From Atriophallophorus winterbourni (lineage: Eukaryota > Platyhelminthes > Trematoda > Plagiorchiida > Microphallidae): 64,000 nt of DNA. Below the pieces are notes generated by a model. It saw nothing but the letters and a program-made list of their open reading frames with translations. It was not told where the DNA came from and made no database searches. The stretch lies in contig JACCGJ010004934.1 in assembly GCA_013407085.1 (NCBI GenBank), forward strand, positions 82,912 to 146,911. The letters run 5' to 3'. The translations under genes and the position numbers were made by a program. Below are positions 10,789-22,600 of this stretch, piece after piece; within the stretch, counting starts at the first letter, position 1; each line of letters opens with the position of its first letter.

Positions 10789-11601
10789 TCAGTCCATTAC
10801 CGACTGGAGGTGCTCTTCGGAGTGAGCAATAAAGTCTACATTATCGGCAAACAGCAGGTCACTGATTAGCACATTTCGTGCCTTGGTTTGTGCTCTCAAC
10901 CAGTCCAGGTTGAAAAGCTTGCCATCACTTCGCGTCGGTAGGTAAATGCCTTCTGTCCTCGTACTGAAAACGTGCTTCAGTAGCAGAGAAAAGAAAATGC
11001 TAAAAAGTGTGTGAGAAAGAAAACACTCTTGTTTGACGCATCGGCAAATTTCAAAGGCTTCTGAGCTGAAACCATTAAAATGGACTAAGCCCTTCAGGCC
11101 TGAGTGAAACAAAAATACGAGCTTGAGCATTCTTGGTGGAGAGCCATTCAAATCAAGCACTTTGAAAAGACCCTCCCTGCTGACGTATTCGAATGCCTTC
11201 GTTAAATCAATAAAAACAGCGCGTGATGGCATACGCTGTTCCCGACACTTTTCTTGAAGTTGTCTCAGGAAAAAGATCATGTCAACGGTTGATCTTTCCT
11301 TGCGGAAGCCACATTGAGATTGGCAGTAAATTCTATCAGCTAAAACTTGCAGCCGGATCTGTAAGACTTTAGGTAACAATTTGCCTACAACATTCAGAAG
11401 GGAGATTCCTCTGTAATTGTTGCAGTCGACTCTATCTCCTTTATTCTTGAATAGCGTGATGATCTTTGTGTCTCGCATCTCTTCTGGGACACACTCCTCC
11501 TGCCAGCACTGAAGAATCAAATGGTGAAGCGGTTGTAATAATGCCGCTCTACCCCATTTGATGAGCACAGGTGGAATTCCGTCGTCACCAGGGGCCTTCA
11601 C
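10789..11601 (-). pseudogene. RTE-like LINE reverse transcriptase domain
   Basis: This is the longest open frame in the window, 270 codons. Residues 1-60 give KAPGDDGIPPVLIKWG, CWQEECVPEEMRDTKIITLF and KNKGDRVDCNNYRGISLLNV; residues 90-150 give QCGFRKERSTVDMIFFLRQL and AVFIDLTKAFEYVSREGLF (catalytic motif A); near the end comes DLLFADNVDFIAHS. The second Asp of the usual FADD is Asn, so the polymerase is very likely dead. The VPQG motif before it is replaced by CVKQECFLSHTLF. The product would act in target-primed reverse transcription. An upstream part lies in another frame at 12125-11607. Confidence 0.9.
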
Positions 11602-11606
11602 ATTCG

Positions 11607-12125
11607 CTAAGCGGTCGATTGCTCTATTGAGCTCATCAAGAGTAAGGGGAGTATCTGATATTCAATAGTCGGCATCCGCTCGACATTTTCAAATACATGT
11701 GGTAAAATTGTACTGTAACTAGAGTAGAGAGAGGAGAAGTGCTCTACCCATCTTTCCATCTGCTGAGTTTTGTCCACAATCGGGTCACCAGATACTGACT
11801 TAATGGCAGCCGTTGTAAGTTTGTTTGGACCAACGGCTCTCTTGATCTCATCATACATGCCGTGAAAATTTCCAGTTTCCGCAGCTTTTTGGATACTAAG
11901 GCAAATTTCTGTCCAGTAGTCATTTGCACATCGCCTTGCAGTCTGTTGGACCTTATTTCTGGGTGCCCTTAAAAGTCGTAAGTTTTCATCTGTTGGCATA
12001 CTTTTGAACCCCCAGAATGCTGACCGTTTCTCAAACAACACAGCAGTCATCACAGAAGCTTTCGCTTCGAACCAGTCTCTCGTTCGAGCTTTTTTCGGAC
12101 CGAAAGTGACAGTGCGACTCGGCAT
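11607..12125 (-). pseudogene. RTE-like LINE, linker between endonuclease and RT
   Basis: This open stretch of 172 codons reads RTRDWFEAKASVMTAVLFEK, then QQTARRCANDYWTEICLSIQ, GNFHGMYDEIKRAVGP, and DKTQQMERWVEHFSSLYS. The last segment, W-EHF--L, is the standard text shortly before the RT fingers in this LINE family. It is one frame off the RT domain that follows. Confidence 0.88.
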
Positions 12126-13110
12126 ATGCAGTTTTTAATCGATTCCCAGTTTTCTGAAGCTGATTCAAGTGGGGTTGTCTTGCTGAACTTGGCTGTGAAG
12201 GCTTTTGCAAATCGCGCAGCCAGACAATTTGTTGCGGTGAAATCTCGTGACGGGAAGCTTCAGTTTTGCACAGACCGGTGGATGTTCATTGTCTCAGTCT
12301 CATCTAGTCACAAGTACGCTTCCTATATTAGTCCGCCTAACAAGAATAAGATCAAGGTGATGCCATTGCTTAGAGCGATGATGTTTCCTAGAGACCGTAT
12401 GCTGTGGTTTTGTTTGAAAGAAAGTGTTACTGACAGAAAGACTGAACTGTGTGCACATTTCTAATAGGCGTTGTCCATTTTCATTGATTTTACATACACC
12501 GAGCCTCCCGAGACAGATTTGCCATGACTCGTACTCTGCACCAACTCTAGCATTGAAATCACCCAATACCACTACACAGTTGCTTTGTGGCACGTTTTTG
12601 TGGACTGTTGCAAGGTTATGATAAAAGCGTCTTTTTGAGCAGGCGTCGCAGAAAGTGTCGGTGCATAAACGTTTATCAACTTAATGGTACCAGTAATGCA
12701 CTTCAGATTTAGAGTCAAAATCCGTTTGCTCCCGCTAATGCTCGGTTCTGTTGCTTTTAATTAGTTGTTTCGAACAGGACAAAACATACTCCATGCAGTC
12801 TAGGCTATTCTGAACCCCTTCCTTTCAACAATTGTGTCATCTCTTTCTGTTAGTATACCAGCGTCTGGTAATCGTGTCTCTTACACGGCAGCCACGTCGA
12901 CATTTAGTCTCTTTAACTCAATGTTAATAACAGCAAATTTTCTTACGCCTCTGATATTCGAGACGTCGTCATGAAATCCAGGAGCATGGACCGGACGTTC
13001 CAGGTTCCCAGTTTCAGAAATAACATTTGTTTTTTTAAGTTGTTCGTTGCGCTGGTGCGAAAAAAACAGTTTGCTTGTACCTTCAACCCTAATCCCCATG
13101 CACCCAAGAA
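12126..13110 (-). pseudogene. RTE-like LINE AP-endonuclease domain
   Basis: On the minus strand, in changing frames: INIELKRLNVDVAAV with ETRLPDAGILTERDD (about 12935-12840), then ILTLNLKCITGTIKLINVYA with PTLSATPAQKDAF (about 12730-12635), VVLGDFNARVGAEYESW and HHLDLILVRRTNIGSVLVT (12593-12300), then RDFTATNCLAARFAKAF (12250-12190). These are the motifs of an APE-type endonuclease: the ETRL acid, the NVYAP strand, GDFN and the LD-I-VRR strand. In a live element this nicks the target DNA. Several stops break it. Confidence 0.88.
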
Positions 13111-13560
13111 GATAGCAGACCGTGGCGAGACGGCACCATATTGGCAGGAAGCTGCCCAGCTTGAGCCGGGCGGTAGCCGTCTAATGAGATCTGAAAGTCT
13201 CTCTCGACGTCGGAAGCAGCCTCACGCGCTGAGCTCTACGCCAATCGAGCCGTAGCTTTTAACCGGTATCTGCTGCTTCTCGTGTTGTTATCCGCAGAAT
13301 CGAAATGGAGTGTCCTCTCCAATGGTGCGTTGTGATGTACGCCAGGGCAGTTCCAAGTGGAGAACTAGCTGTTGCCCACGCAACAAGTGCTTGCACTCCA
13401 CAGCACCACCGGAACCAAAGGAACAGCTAATCTGATACATTTGGACAACGATGCCGTCGCAGGAGTTGGCAGGGCGAAGTTGATTAAAACTTCGTAGTGC
13501 CTAACGGGACTCCGGCTCCGGATTTTCTTCGAGGTTGACTACTGAAGCCTTTTCCATGAT
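13111..13560 (-). mobile_element. 5' region of the RTE-like LINE
   Basis: This stretch is clearly richer in G and C than its surroundings and lies directly upstream of the endonuclease on the minus strand. A minus-strand ATG at 13558 opens a short frame reading MEKASVVNLEENPEPESR before a stop. I take it as the element's leader or the start of its first frame. It is assigned by position and composition. Confidence 0.5.
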
Positions 13561-13762
13561 TGGGTGATGCCACAAGGCAGTGGAGGTTTGAGATAAGGGT
13601 TTTCTTTTCACCAGGTAGACGGCCTTCATGGACATCCGAGCTCTACCTGCCCGAAGCCTGCTGGTTTTAAGGAGCCTGTCAGCCGCCTTTACCCTTTATC
13701 CTGTCAGTAGAAGCATTTCCGCCGGGTCACATAGGACCTCGTGTGCTGGCCAGGAGCTGGAC

Positions 13763-13972
13763 TATATGAGACGCGTGCCATCGGAACATTTTGGAATTAG
13801 GAGATTGTCCCCAAAACCGGCTTTGACAACCTTGCAACCTAATATGACGTACATACCTATAAATTAACCGTGGTAAGGTTTCAGGCTGCATTTTCCAAGC
13901 TGCATTTTACATTTCGCTGGGTTAAATGGTAACTCATTTTGTCTGAGCCAGGGGACTTCTTCTTGTGTTTGC
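13763..13972. repeat. Direct repeat, copy 1 (about 210 bp)
   Basis: The segment beginning tatatgagacgcgtgccatc recurs at 14275-14490, 512 bp away, with only a few differences, one being a short cccc insertion in copy 2. The 300 bp between have no recognisable coding. It lies just upstream of the RTE 5' region, so it may be a duplicated promoter or leader, or a pair of short terminal repeats. Confidence 0.85.
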
Positions 13973-14274
13973 GTTTGCCTGACAAGTTAGCCTTTCTTTA
14001 AACAGCTGACTGATCACCGGTTTGTTGTTGAAAAATATTTGTATTTTTACAGAGTTAAAGGTACGTTCTAATTTTTGTTTTGGCTTTTGATGTAGATTAT
14101 GACAGAATTCTTTGGTACTCTTGTTACAGGAAACTTTATAAGCGTTGCGCGAAAGTGTTTTTTTGATAATGTGTGTAACATAAAAAGATTATAAAACAGC
14201 GGATGTGAATATAACATTTACTCAATGGAGAAGGTAGAGATTGCAAGAAAGCGTGTTCTCAATTTATATATATA

Positions 14275-14490
14275 TATATGAGACGCGTGCCATCGGAACA
14301 TTTTGGAATTAGGAGATTGTCCCCAAAACCGCCCCGGCTTTGACAACCTTGCAACCTGATATGACGTACATACCTATAAATTAACCGGGGTAAGGTTTCA
14401 GGCTGCATTTTCCAAGCTGCATTTTACATTTCGCTGGGTTAAATGGTAACTCATTTTGTCAGAGCCAGGGGACTTCTTTTTGTGTGTTTG
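14275..14490. repeat. Direct repeat, copy 2 (about 215 bp)
   Basis: Near-identical to 13763-13972 in the same orientation. It is preceded by a short TA run. The interval 13973-14274 and the stretch 14491-14867 hold nothing I recognise. Confidence 0.85.
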
Positions 14491-14867
14491 ACGCCCAACT
14501 CTATATTCATTGACTTTCATTTCACTTTAAAATTCCAAACGAGGCAAATTTGTTAAACCCGATATGGTATACAACGGTTAGTATTGAAGACAAGTGAGCA
14601 AGTCCTTGCTAAAGCATAGTAAGTATCTTGAGCAGAATGAGTCAAACCATTAGATGTTTGTACAGAGAATACGCCATGTTTGATATTTGATCGCTCATTT
14701 AGTATTATTTTATAGAAGCTTAGAATTCTATGCCATTATCTTAAACAAGTTCCTTGTAACTGCATGTGATCCTCTCTTACAAGAGTCGTTATTTCGTTTT
14801 TTACGCTATCGCTTTCAATTTGCTTCCTGGCCAAAATTCGTATTAGTTACCCAATAGATTGAAGTTT

Positions 14868-15670
14868 CACGATTCAAGATTTATGGTTGAAATAGCAATT
14901 AATTTGACAATAACCATAGAGACGAACTACAGGTACAAATGTGTATATATGTATAAATATAATCTAAATCAATGGAAGATGATTGTTTATTAATAGTTTG
15001 GGGCAAAATTGAGATTATCTCTCATACAATCGTCAAATTATGATTTGAATATAGATAAACTGTTTGAGCATTCAAAATCGGCATAAAGGGAATTCCAATC
15101 GAAGCACACACGCAGCGAATAAAAATACCTCCGGCAGTTCCGTTTGGAGTGTGAGATTTCTAAATTGCAACAATGGCCACGGCTGTTGCTGGAACTTCAA
15201 AGGTGGAATAATAATTCCTCGGGTTGGAAAAAGTAGTAATTATTTTGTCTGCGAGGATCACCTCGCCTACTCCTTAGTGCAGGTGCCCTCAGCTTCAGTC
15301 ACGTAAGTCACCTGGCGAATGACATATTATGGAGTCCAATGACAAGCTTAAATGCCATCTGATATATGCGATCTAGATTTAAAATGTGTTTTTAGAGCTA
15401 TGGTGACCAGGCTGTGCAGCATAATCTTGAACCAGGGGTATATATCTGTTCATCATGAGAGGAAAACTCATTGAAGAAAAACCTCCAAATATCCGGAGTA
15501 ACATGCACAGCAAACGAGACGCGAGTTTGTGAATCTATATAAGTGCTTCGGATTCTGGTGCATCTGAGAAATAAATTGCGATTTAAAAGCTTGTTTATCA
15601 TCTAAAATTAAGCTGTTAACTTTGTTTAGCAATCGTGTAAATTGTGCCCATGAATCAGCTGTGTTTTAAG
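14868..15670 (-). mobile_element. CR1-like LINE 3' region, minus strand
   Basis: The + strand text from 14868 (gattcaagatttatggttg) matches that at 32850, the 3' end of another minus-strand CR1-like copy. On the minus strand, pieces of the ORF2 C-terminus follow: a TPNGTAGGIFIRCVCA reading near 15140 corresponds to the F-VR----WN region, and further on AAQPGHH near 15410. All frames carry stops. Confidence 0.65.
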
Positions 15671-16555
15671 CCTTGTGAAACTCCCGTGCTATTGCCTTTT
15701 GCTTCCTCCACTTTTTATACCTGCTTCGTAGTACTAATTTATTAAGTTGAGAGAGAGACAATGAATATGCGGATCGGAGTAATGCAGTTTTGCCACACTT
15801 GTGCTTCGTGATGTGAGCCAATGAGTACGCGTTTCCACATGAAAAATGCTTTCCCATTTAACGCCAATTGTGCATTTGTGAATGGATGTTACCGCGTAGG
15901 GAATAGGTTCCGTTGAAGTACGTTTCGTGAACTTTCAATCTATATACAACATGGCGGGTGTTTCGTAAAGAAAATGCAAGTCAACATGGGTTGAATGTCG
16001 GCGTTTTACGGGTCATCTGGCAAATTAGGAAAAACATCTTTCAAACCAGTCCCCCAAAAACTCCTTTATTTTCATTGAAATAAGGATTTTTAGTCAAAAT
16101 TATTTATGGTACCCGATTAAAAAGACATCAAAGTATCATCTTCTGAAAAAAACTCAAAACACATTTTTGAAGATAATACACTGCCGTTAGCCACCTCGAA
16201 GCGAACATTATTTTAGTAGAAATTTTATCGTTTGAAATGAATAATTTCAAAGTTTCGTTTTGACCTCGTGGTTTTGAAAAACAGAACTCTAGCAAATTCC
16301 AGTAGCTAATACATTTTAATGAAATGGAGGGCTCTCCATGGCGATTTATGTGACTCTCCTTCGGTTATGCAAACCTCGGAATTCTGAAAACACTTATCCG
16401 GAAAATATCACATCAAAACTCTTACAGTTCTCTCACATGCATGCACTGATTTCATGAAGTCTGTTATCTACCGTGTCAGGGTGAATGTTATCGTGTGAAG
16501 GTGCGATATGCATTAACGAGCTTTCAAATTATATGCAGAACATTACCCACTTTCA
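15671..16555. other. Unassigned
   Basis: A minus-strand open stretch at 15857-15666 is basic near its end (RSRYKKWRKQKA) but is not recognised. The rest is AT-rich with no visible gene or repeat. Confidence 0.3.
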
Positions 16556-16800
16556 CAACACAAGAGCAAAAAGCGCCGAAAAGTTCGACGACGACAATTG
16601 CGAAGTCGAAATAGTTCGGGTTTCGGATTGAGTGACACCGATCGACTGAGTACGGTCTCTCGCTGTGATCGCTGCAGTAGGGATTGTTCCTCCCGTATGT
16701 GTCTATTTAATCAATTGAATTGCTGTGGAACATGAAACCTCAATGCGCTTGTGATGTACGTTATGTTGTACACACGGATCCCGAGGCCAACAAAAAAAAA
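16556..16800 (+). mobile_element. RTE-like LINE 3' terminus with A tail
   Basis: The plus strand at about 16655-16710 reads RCDRCSRDCSSRMCLFNQ, the zinc-finger-like C-terminal tail of this family, and a short 3' UTR follows with gatgtacgttatg and cgaggccaac, then nine or more A. The copy starts inside the C-terminal domain, so it is strongly 5'-truncated. Confidence 0.62.
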
Positions 16801-17456
16801 CTCGTCAGCGTACTGCAGAACAGCTTTATATAAAATTTATATAAACAGAAAAGGAAAATAGCTTAATTTGATTTAATGAATTTTCACTGTGATTTAACCA
16901 GGCATGAATGGACTATCGGATTTTTATTCACAGTAATTTGTGACTACATGTGACGCTATCAGGAAAATCTTCTGAATAATAGAGGGAAATTTGAAGAAGA
17001 ATATCACATCAACAAGGGAAGATACAAGAAAGGGTAGAGTGATAAATCAAGTGGGGCCATTTTTGGAAAGCAATTAAGATATGGCCAAAATGAAGACCTG
17101 CGTGCTTCATAGTATTGAGAGCTTGAGTCCAATTATTGAATGTGGTGACGCCTGGATAACTGCATTTTTATCCTGAATTGCTTTATTTCTGTCCGCACGT
17201 AAAGTAGTGAGCACAACTACTACAAATTTTCCATGGATTTATAAATACGCAACTTCCTTTTTTCGGGGTAAAACTCCTTCGAATACATTTAAATACATAT
17301 TGGAAATGCCATTATTGTTAATGCACAACGTGAATCTACAATATCACAGTGATTTAGATAAAAGTTTTGAAGTGGTTGCTGAAGGAAGTGGAGAAGAGAG
17401 AGCGTTTGGAATCAAATAAGATCGTGCTGAGAACTATCCTAAAAGTATCTACGGGG
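16801..17456. other. Unassigned
   Basis: An open plus-strand frame (17207-17419) begins MSTTTTNFPWIYKYATSF and has no recognised domain. Nothing else is visible. Confidence 0.25.
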
Positions 17457-17740
17457 CCTTCAAATCGGCCGTGCATACAATTAATTTCTCCAAGGGTAAA
17501 ATGCATCAAATATTGTCGGATCAACTGAGGTCAAATTTGGACGTGCACTTTAGAACGAAGAAAGAGAAACCGGGACTTGCAGTGAAACGTTTGACCCAAA
17601 AACTTTTTCTAGTAAACTGTATCGTATGTCAATCAATTAAGACGGACAAGAAAAATCGTTCAGTCGACATATTGTAACTCGATGTCGGGACATGTTTATC
17701 ATTTTTTAAATTTGTGGTGAAATTATTGTAACAGCTGAAA
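17457..17740 (+). repeat. Dispersed repeat of unknown class, copy 1
   Basis: The start (tcggccgtgcata, then aattaattt) and the end (agacggacaagaaa, cgttcagtcga, gatgtcggga) recur at 24625-24945 in the same order. The interiors differ more than the ends. A 68-codon frame at 17471-17677 lies inside but is not preserved in the other copy. It is followed by a short CTT run at 17768-17788. Confidence 0.6.
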
Positions 17741-18515
17741 ATTCGTGTGTACGAATAAAGTCAATTTCTTCTTCTTCTTCTTCTTATGCAGATAGTGTTG
17801 CTTTGTGGTATAGACTGTTATTTCACTATGTGAGTTTTGTGGGCAACATATACCGAAGCAAATGCATAGTTTGGCAGCTAATATCCTTTAATTTCATAAT
17901 CCAAGAATCACTGGAAATTCATGTCTCACAAACGAAGTCGTCATAATAACATGATAGGATTTCGGCAAAATAGACCTCATGTATAAGACCAACTACTACA
18001 TGATGAGATAGAAAAACCATAATCGGTTCGCTATTACGGCAAGAGGATATAAAATAACAACCTATATTCACCATCTTTTGACTATATTTATAGTCATGCG
18101 GGAGAAATTTTTTGCTAATAATTAGAGATTTACCCCATCTACTAGTGAGAAAACAGGTAAGCTGTACTATCATGACGCAAAACTGTCGTGCAAAGTAAAC
18201 TCATGTTTACCATCCATCCACCGTCAAAAGGGACGCAGATCTTGGTCGGATTGTCCCTACCTAAATAGTGCAAACATCACGAAACCGGTCATGGATGAAG
18301 TGTGTGATGGAAATGCATTTAAATGAGCTTTTTTTAATGATTAAAGATTTAAACTCAATTACATATGATGAAACATGTTAGTTGCACCAACCAGATCCCA
18401 CGCTGGCATACATGCAATGTATTAGATTTTACGTCGCCGACAATCAATCAATTGAGACGTAAAAGAATAAGGTATGTCAGCGTATCCCCATTCAATCACA
18501 AACATCCAGCAGTGT
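17741..18515. other. Unassigned, with short CTT run
   Basis: A (CTT)n run lies at 17768-17788. The open minus-strand frame 18173-17919 has no recognised content. Confidence 0.3.
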
Positions 18516-19430
18516 TTTAGTAGGTGTCCTTCTGTAGTCACAATTCTATATGATCACAGTAATATCGCGCCGTATCTTACTTTGGGTAAAGTCACATAGA
18601 CCCAGACGTCGCAATCTTCCGGTGTACGGAACATTGGGAAGAACCATCACTAACTGTTTTGCACTGTGATAGATTTTATCAAAGAGAGCACTATCTTTTC
18701 GCAGACAAGCTGCCCAGACTTCTACCGCATACTCCATCCTAGGGCGAAGTTAGACGTTCATTATCCTTGGTAACGTTACCAGCGAGAATCTTCCAAATAT
18801 TTTCGAAAGCAACCTAACAATCTGTTGGACTGTCGATATATATATATTCTAGCAAGCACCGTGCTCTTCAGGTTCCCACTAATGAATACACAATATTTTT
18901 TTACAACGTGCTCCTTCTCAGGTTTTCAGTTACTAATCGATATGTCCAAGGAACTATTCATGCCAAGGTACATTATCTTACTTATCCGTATGCTGATTGT
19001 CATATCATTTATGGTCGCGCAATATGACACGTTGTCCAACTTCATTTTCAGTTTCTCGCAATCATCGATAGAACTAATTTAACTCCCAATTTTCATAATA
19101 CCCGCGAACAGGACAATTTTGGATGATATTATGTGGGTAGGTAAATCGTTTATGTATATTAGAAAAAGGAGCGAGCCTAGCACGCATCCTTGTGGGACAC
19201 CGCTGATGGTTTTGAACATTTGGGATAGCACTCCGTTTACGTTAACTCGGGCGTGGCGATCTGTCAGGTAGTCGCACAACCATGAGAGGAATAGTTCACA
19301 TATTCATAAACGTATCAGTTTTGAAGATGCAAAAGGTGATTGACTCTGTCGAAAGCCTCAGGTCAAATTAAGCTTGTATAAACGTCCCTCATATTTCTTG
19401 GAGTTTCTATGCTCATACACTATAGGCATC
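18516..19430 (-). mobile_element. CR1/jockey-like LINE RT fragment, minus strand
   Basis: At 19279-19079 the minus strand reads [20 protein letters not shown] and [20 protein letters not shown] with DLP, the block just before the catalytic Asp pair, but the next residues are VLFAGI so the FADD is gone. At 18737-18546 the C-terminal region follows: MEYAVEVWAACLRKD, IYHSAKQLVMVLP and RLRRLGLCDF. Between them frames shift. The motif order fits one decayed element. Confidence 0.82.
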
Positions 19431-20260
19431 GTCAACCTATAATTTCTGTTTGATGGGTTTACTTTTCTACACAAAATAATCGCTGAGAATTCCAGGTCTT
19501 GCCACCAGTAAAACATACGTCCAATCTGGCAAATATCAGGATCAGTGTGAGTTGCAACAGATAAAGTTTGCTAGAATCATGTTCACTTGGTTGAAGACTA
19601 TTAACTCTGTTACGCATCTTGATTATTGAAGGTAGACAATTAGAGGAGATTCTATCGTACATCTTCAACAAACTCGCCTTTTGGAATATTTCATCGCATG
19701 CATAATAAATTTTAGAGCGTATACCAACCATCAAAGTTATATATCTAGATTTTGATTACAACTTTATTCAATATTTGACCTCGGATTGTAGGCCATCTCC
19801 GATTAGCTTATATTGTAACACATTAGTTTTCTAAACATGAATACTCTGATTTTAGCCGATGAAATTTGGTTTCCTTTTAGATGGATTATGCACGCGAATG
19901 AGCGTTTTTCCTCAGATTACTTTGTATTCCAATTGTGCAATTAACGACTTTACACAATTAAACCTGAGGATTCGAAATGCACCGCAGTTACTCTCCTAAG
20001 GATTTCTAAAGAAGAAGAGACCGAATAGTTTTGACCTAAATAATTCTGTTTCCATTCATTCGTGCACTGTTGCATTCAAACAATATACTTCGAGAATTTG
20101 AATACCCCGTTGTTAATTTGCCGTGGTAACGCCATCGAATAAAGAAACAATAAAATGCTTGATGTGGACCTGTCATTGTTTGGATTCTCTGTGGTATTCT
20201 TTTGTTCAAATGTTGACCTCAAGCAGTACACTTCAAAGATTTTCAGTCTACCACTAAGTA
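19431..20260. other. Unassigned
   Basis: A minus-strand frame (19734-19459) is open for 91 codons without recognised motifs; it may be more of the CR1 element at lower coordinates. The rest shows nothing. Confidence 0.25.
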
Positions 20261-20261
20261 C

Positions 20262-20525
20262 TTATTAGGCCTCGAACAAATGTACTTTTGGTTTTTGTTT
20301 TCTCCATTGTTCGTGAGTTCACCTCAAAATATAATGAACCCGCGGATATGGCGGTCATCACCTGAAGAACAATATTCGAATCGAACTTTTGTTTCTTCGA
20401 TTTGATGCTATGGAAACGCCGTAGTGGTCTCAAGAACAAAAGACCGAATAGTTTTGACCCGAAAAAATTTGAAGTGAACTCGTGATTCTTTTCTCATTGT
20501 TTAATTGTTTATCTCGAACACTAGG
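20262..20525. repeat. Imperfect inverted repeat, MITE-like
   Basis: The left arm (about 20262-20330, with cctcgaacaaatg and gttcgtgagttcacctc) pairs imperfectly with the right arm (about 20462-20525, with gaagtgaactcgtga and ctcgaacactaggc). The phrase accgaatagttttgacc also occurs twice in direct orientation (20018 and 20443). No target duplication was identified. Confidence 0.4.
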
Positions 20526-20819
20526 CGTGGTTGAGTCGTCTGATTAGTTGTCATAACAACAGCCAGGAATCGAAAAAATACAATAGTCAGGGTAGCGCAA
20601 TATGCGGGTCTTGAATTGATCGTGTTTTGCTGCAAAATATAAACTTATACAATCAAATAATAAGATTTAACCCGACAAAAATAAATTATCATATAATGCG
20701 ATTACAAAACATTACTTATCTTAATACGATCGTTAAACGGGTAGCAATATTTCGCAATATGTATAACACAATGCTTGACTATATAGATTTTACAGTTCTA
20801 TTGATTACGGCTGTTGTTG

Positions 20820-21300
20820 ACTGTTCCAGTCGACGTCGAAAATGGATGTACATCACAATCACATAATTTTCATGCTCTACAGTTTTTGAATGTCTAAACA
20901 GCCGGATTCGTGAGGAACAATCTCTCTTGCAGCGCTTACAACGATGGCCACACCTCGGTTTTAGGGCTTCAGTTGCACGCCGATGGCGTGATCTGCGTTC
21001 AGCAGCCAAGAGCTGTATCTGCTACACCCTAGATTGCAGACGACGCTTTACACAATGCCTCTAATGTGAGCGGTCAAGAGCGAGTTCTACCCAACTCGCC
21101 CGGTCAATGTCAAGAGCTTTCTGATCACTTTTGCAAACGACTTTGTACCGCAATTGCGGTCTGCCCAATGGTCCACTTCCCAATTGCAACTCACCGTAGA
21201 GTAGATCTTTCGGAATACGACCATTTTTCATTCTGTAGACATTACCAAGCCACCGCAGGCGACGCTATTATAATTACTGACAGTGTCACAATGATGGACT
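20820..21300 (-). mobile_element. RTE-like LINE 3' end, minus strand
   Basis: The minus strand reads SVACGGLV near 21270, then the linker with LTGRVG and LTLTI, LQAWE-like text, MAAERRSRHRRATEALKP (21009-20955) and CGHRCKRCKRDCSSRIRLFR, the zinc-finger-like tail (about 20950-20890). The 3' UTR (gatgtacatccattttcgac on the minus strand) matches the copy ending near 9090. It begins at the same part of the element as the 9541 segment. Confidence 0.78.
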
Positions 21301-21909
21301 TGAAAACCACTGATGAATTGTGTTAGTAACTCGAAACGGATTTCGGTTCAAACGCTAATGATGCTGAGTTCGGCCGACGTATTGTGTTGCTCCATCCCTC
21401 CACTGGTGGTTTCGAGCTGTTTGCCTTTATCAAGCGGAGACATCCTGATTGGTTCCAGTGAGCCATTAAACCATGGAATTTTGGTACATTAGATTTTAAA
21501 CTGTGAAATCACAGCTACGCATTTTCGGTACAACCAACCGCGATGTGGAAATATAGCATCAGCAAGTGATCCAAAGTCGAGTGCTAAGATACTACAAAGA
21601 GTCCGTGTATTCTTTACATCACATTAGAACCTATTAAACTTAAGCTTTCAGTCTTCAATGGATGAAAGCAAATGACCTGAAAAATCTTTAATGAAGCGGG
21701 ATTTGCTAAATAGTAAATGCACAACAACCGAAAAGTTCTTTCTTTTCGACGCAGATTATCGTCCAAACTTGTTAATATGTCGCCTTAACCAATTCATTAG
21801 AGACAGAACTGATGTCATAAAGTGTTGTGTTTTTGGAGCGCGTTCCGGCTGACCCATTACTCACGCAAGTGGGGAAAGACGACTGACAGAATGCATCCTT
21901 TATTTACAG

Positions 21910-21958
<49 letters not shown>

Positions 21959-22134
21959 AAAATTAGATAAACGAAAGTATTGAAGCCAAGCTGCTATATT
22001 GATTCAAATCGGCGAGCTATTTTCCATTGATTAAAACCGATCAATACTTCCAAAGCAGTGTGAGGTTTGCCGTGCCAAGATGAGCGACCTTGACACCTCA
22101 TCCTGCGAAAAAAAGGACGTTCACCTTCGGTCTA
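21301..22134. other. Unassigned with (TA)n at 21913-21953
   Basis: No coding is recognised. A TA microsatellite of about 40 bases lies at 21913-21953, and a short T-rich flank separates it from the Gypsy remnant. Confidence 0.35.
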
Positions 22135-22600
22135 TTTACGTCTTATTTCTTGGATTGATTTGAATTGGTTTAACCATTGTTCTTCTTTGTGTTGAGTATC
22201 TTCTTTCTGGTGTCTCGTCTGTGCAATGTTGATCTGCATGATGGTTGTCGACTCTTTGCCTGTGTTCATTAGTGCTGATACGTTGGTCTACTTTCACTAG
22301 TTCATTTAGACTGAGACTGGGAACAGATGGTTCTTCAGGGCAGATTCTTGTTCGCATTTGGTTTGCGTGCGGAACAATCTGATTCCCATGGGCCAGAACT
22401 TCATACAATACCTTGCCGCGTATTCTAGTTACGAGCGCTGGTTTCCAAACTAATCCGTGTTCTCGAAGGCATGTAATCCATACGTATTCGCCAGGAATAA
22501 ATCATCTTCGGCGAGCGCCGTTGCGTCGGTTGTATTGATTTTCCATCTTCCGATTGGGGATCAACTGTACCGGAGCTCTGGGGTGCATTGCATCTGTGAA
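22135..22600 (-). pseudogene. Ty3/Gypsy integrase C-terminus
   Basis: On the minus strand GKVLYEVLAHGNQ and VPHANQMRTRICPEE (from about 22415) match the end of K02A2.6-like integrases (GKVLYEV, RH-NQLR-R), followed by a polar tail. In a frame just upstream, WITCLREHGLVWKPALVT fits the preceding W--G-V strand. The catalytic core of integrase and the whole RT/RNase H are not present between this and the protease at 22700-23100. Confidence 0.82.

Noticed and set aside
12126..12621. Plus-strand frames over 12.1-12.6 kb as genes
   Set aside because: They are shadows of the RTE endonuclease on the minus strand.
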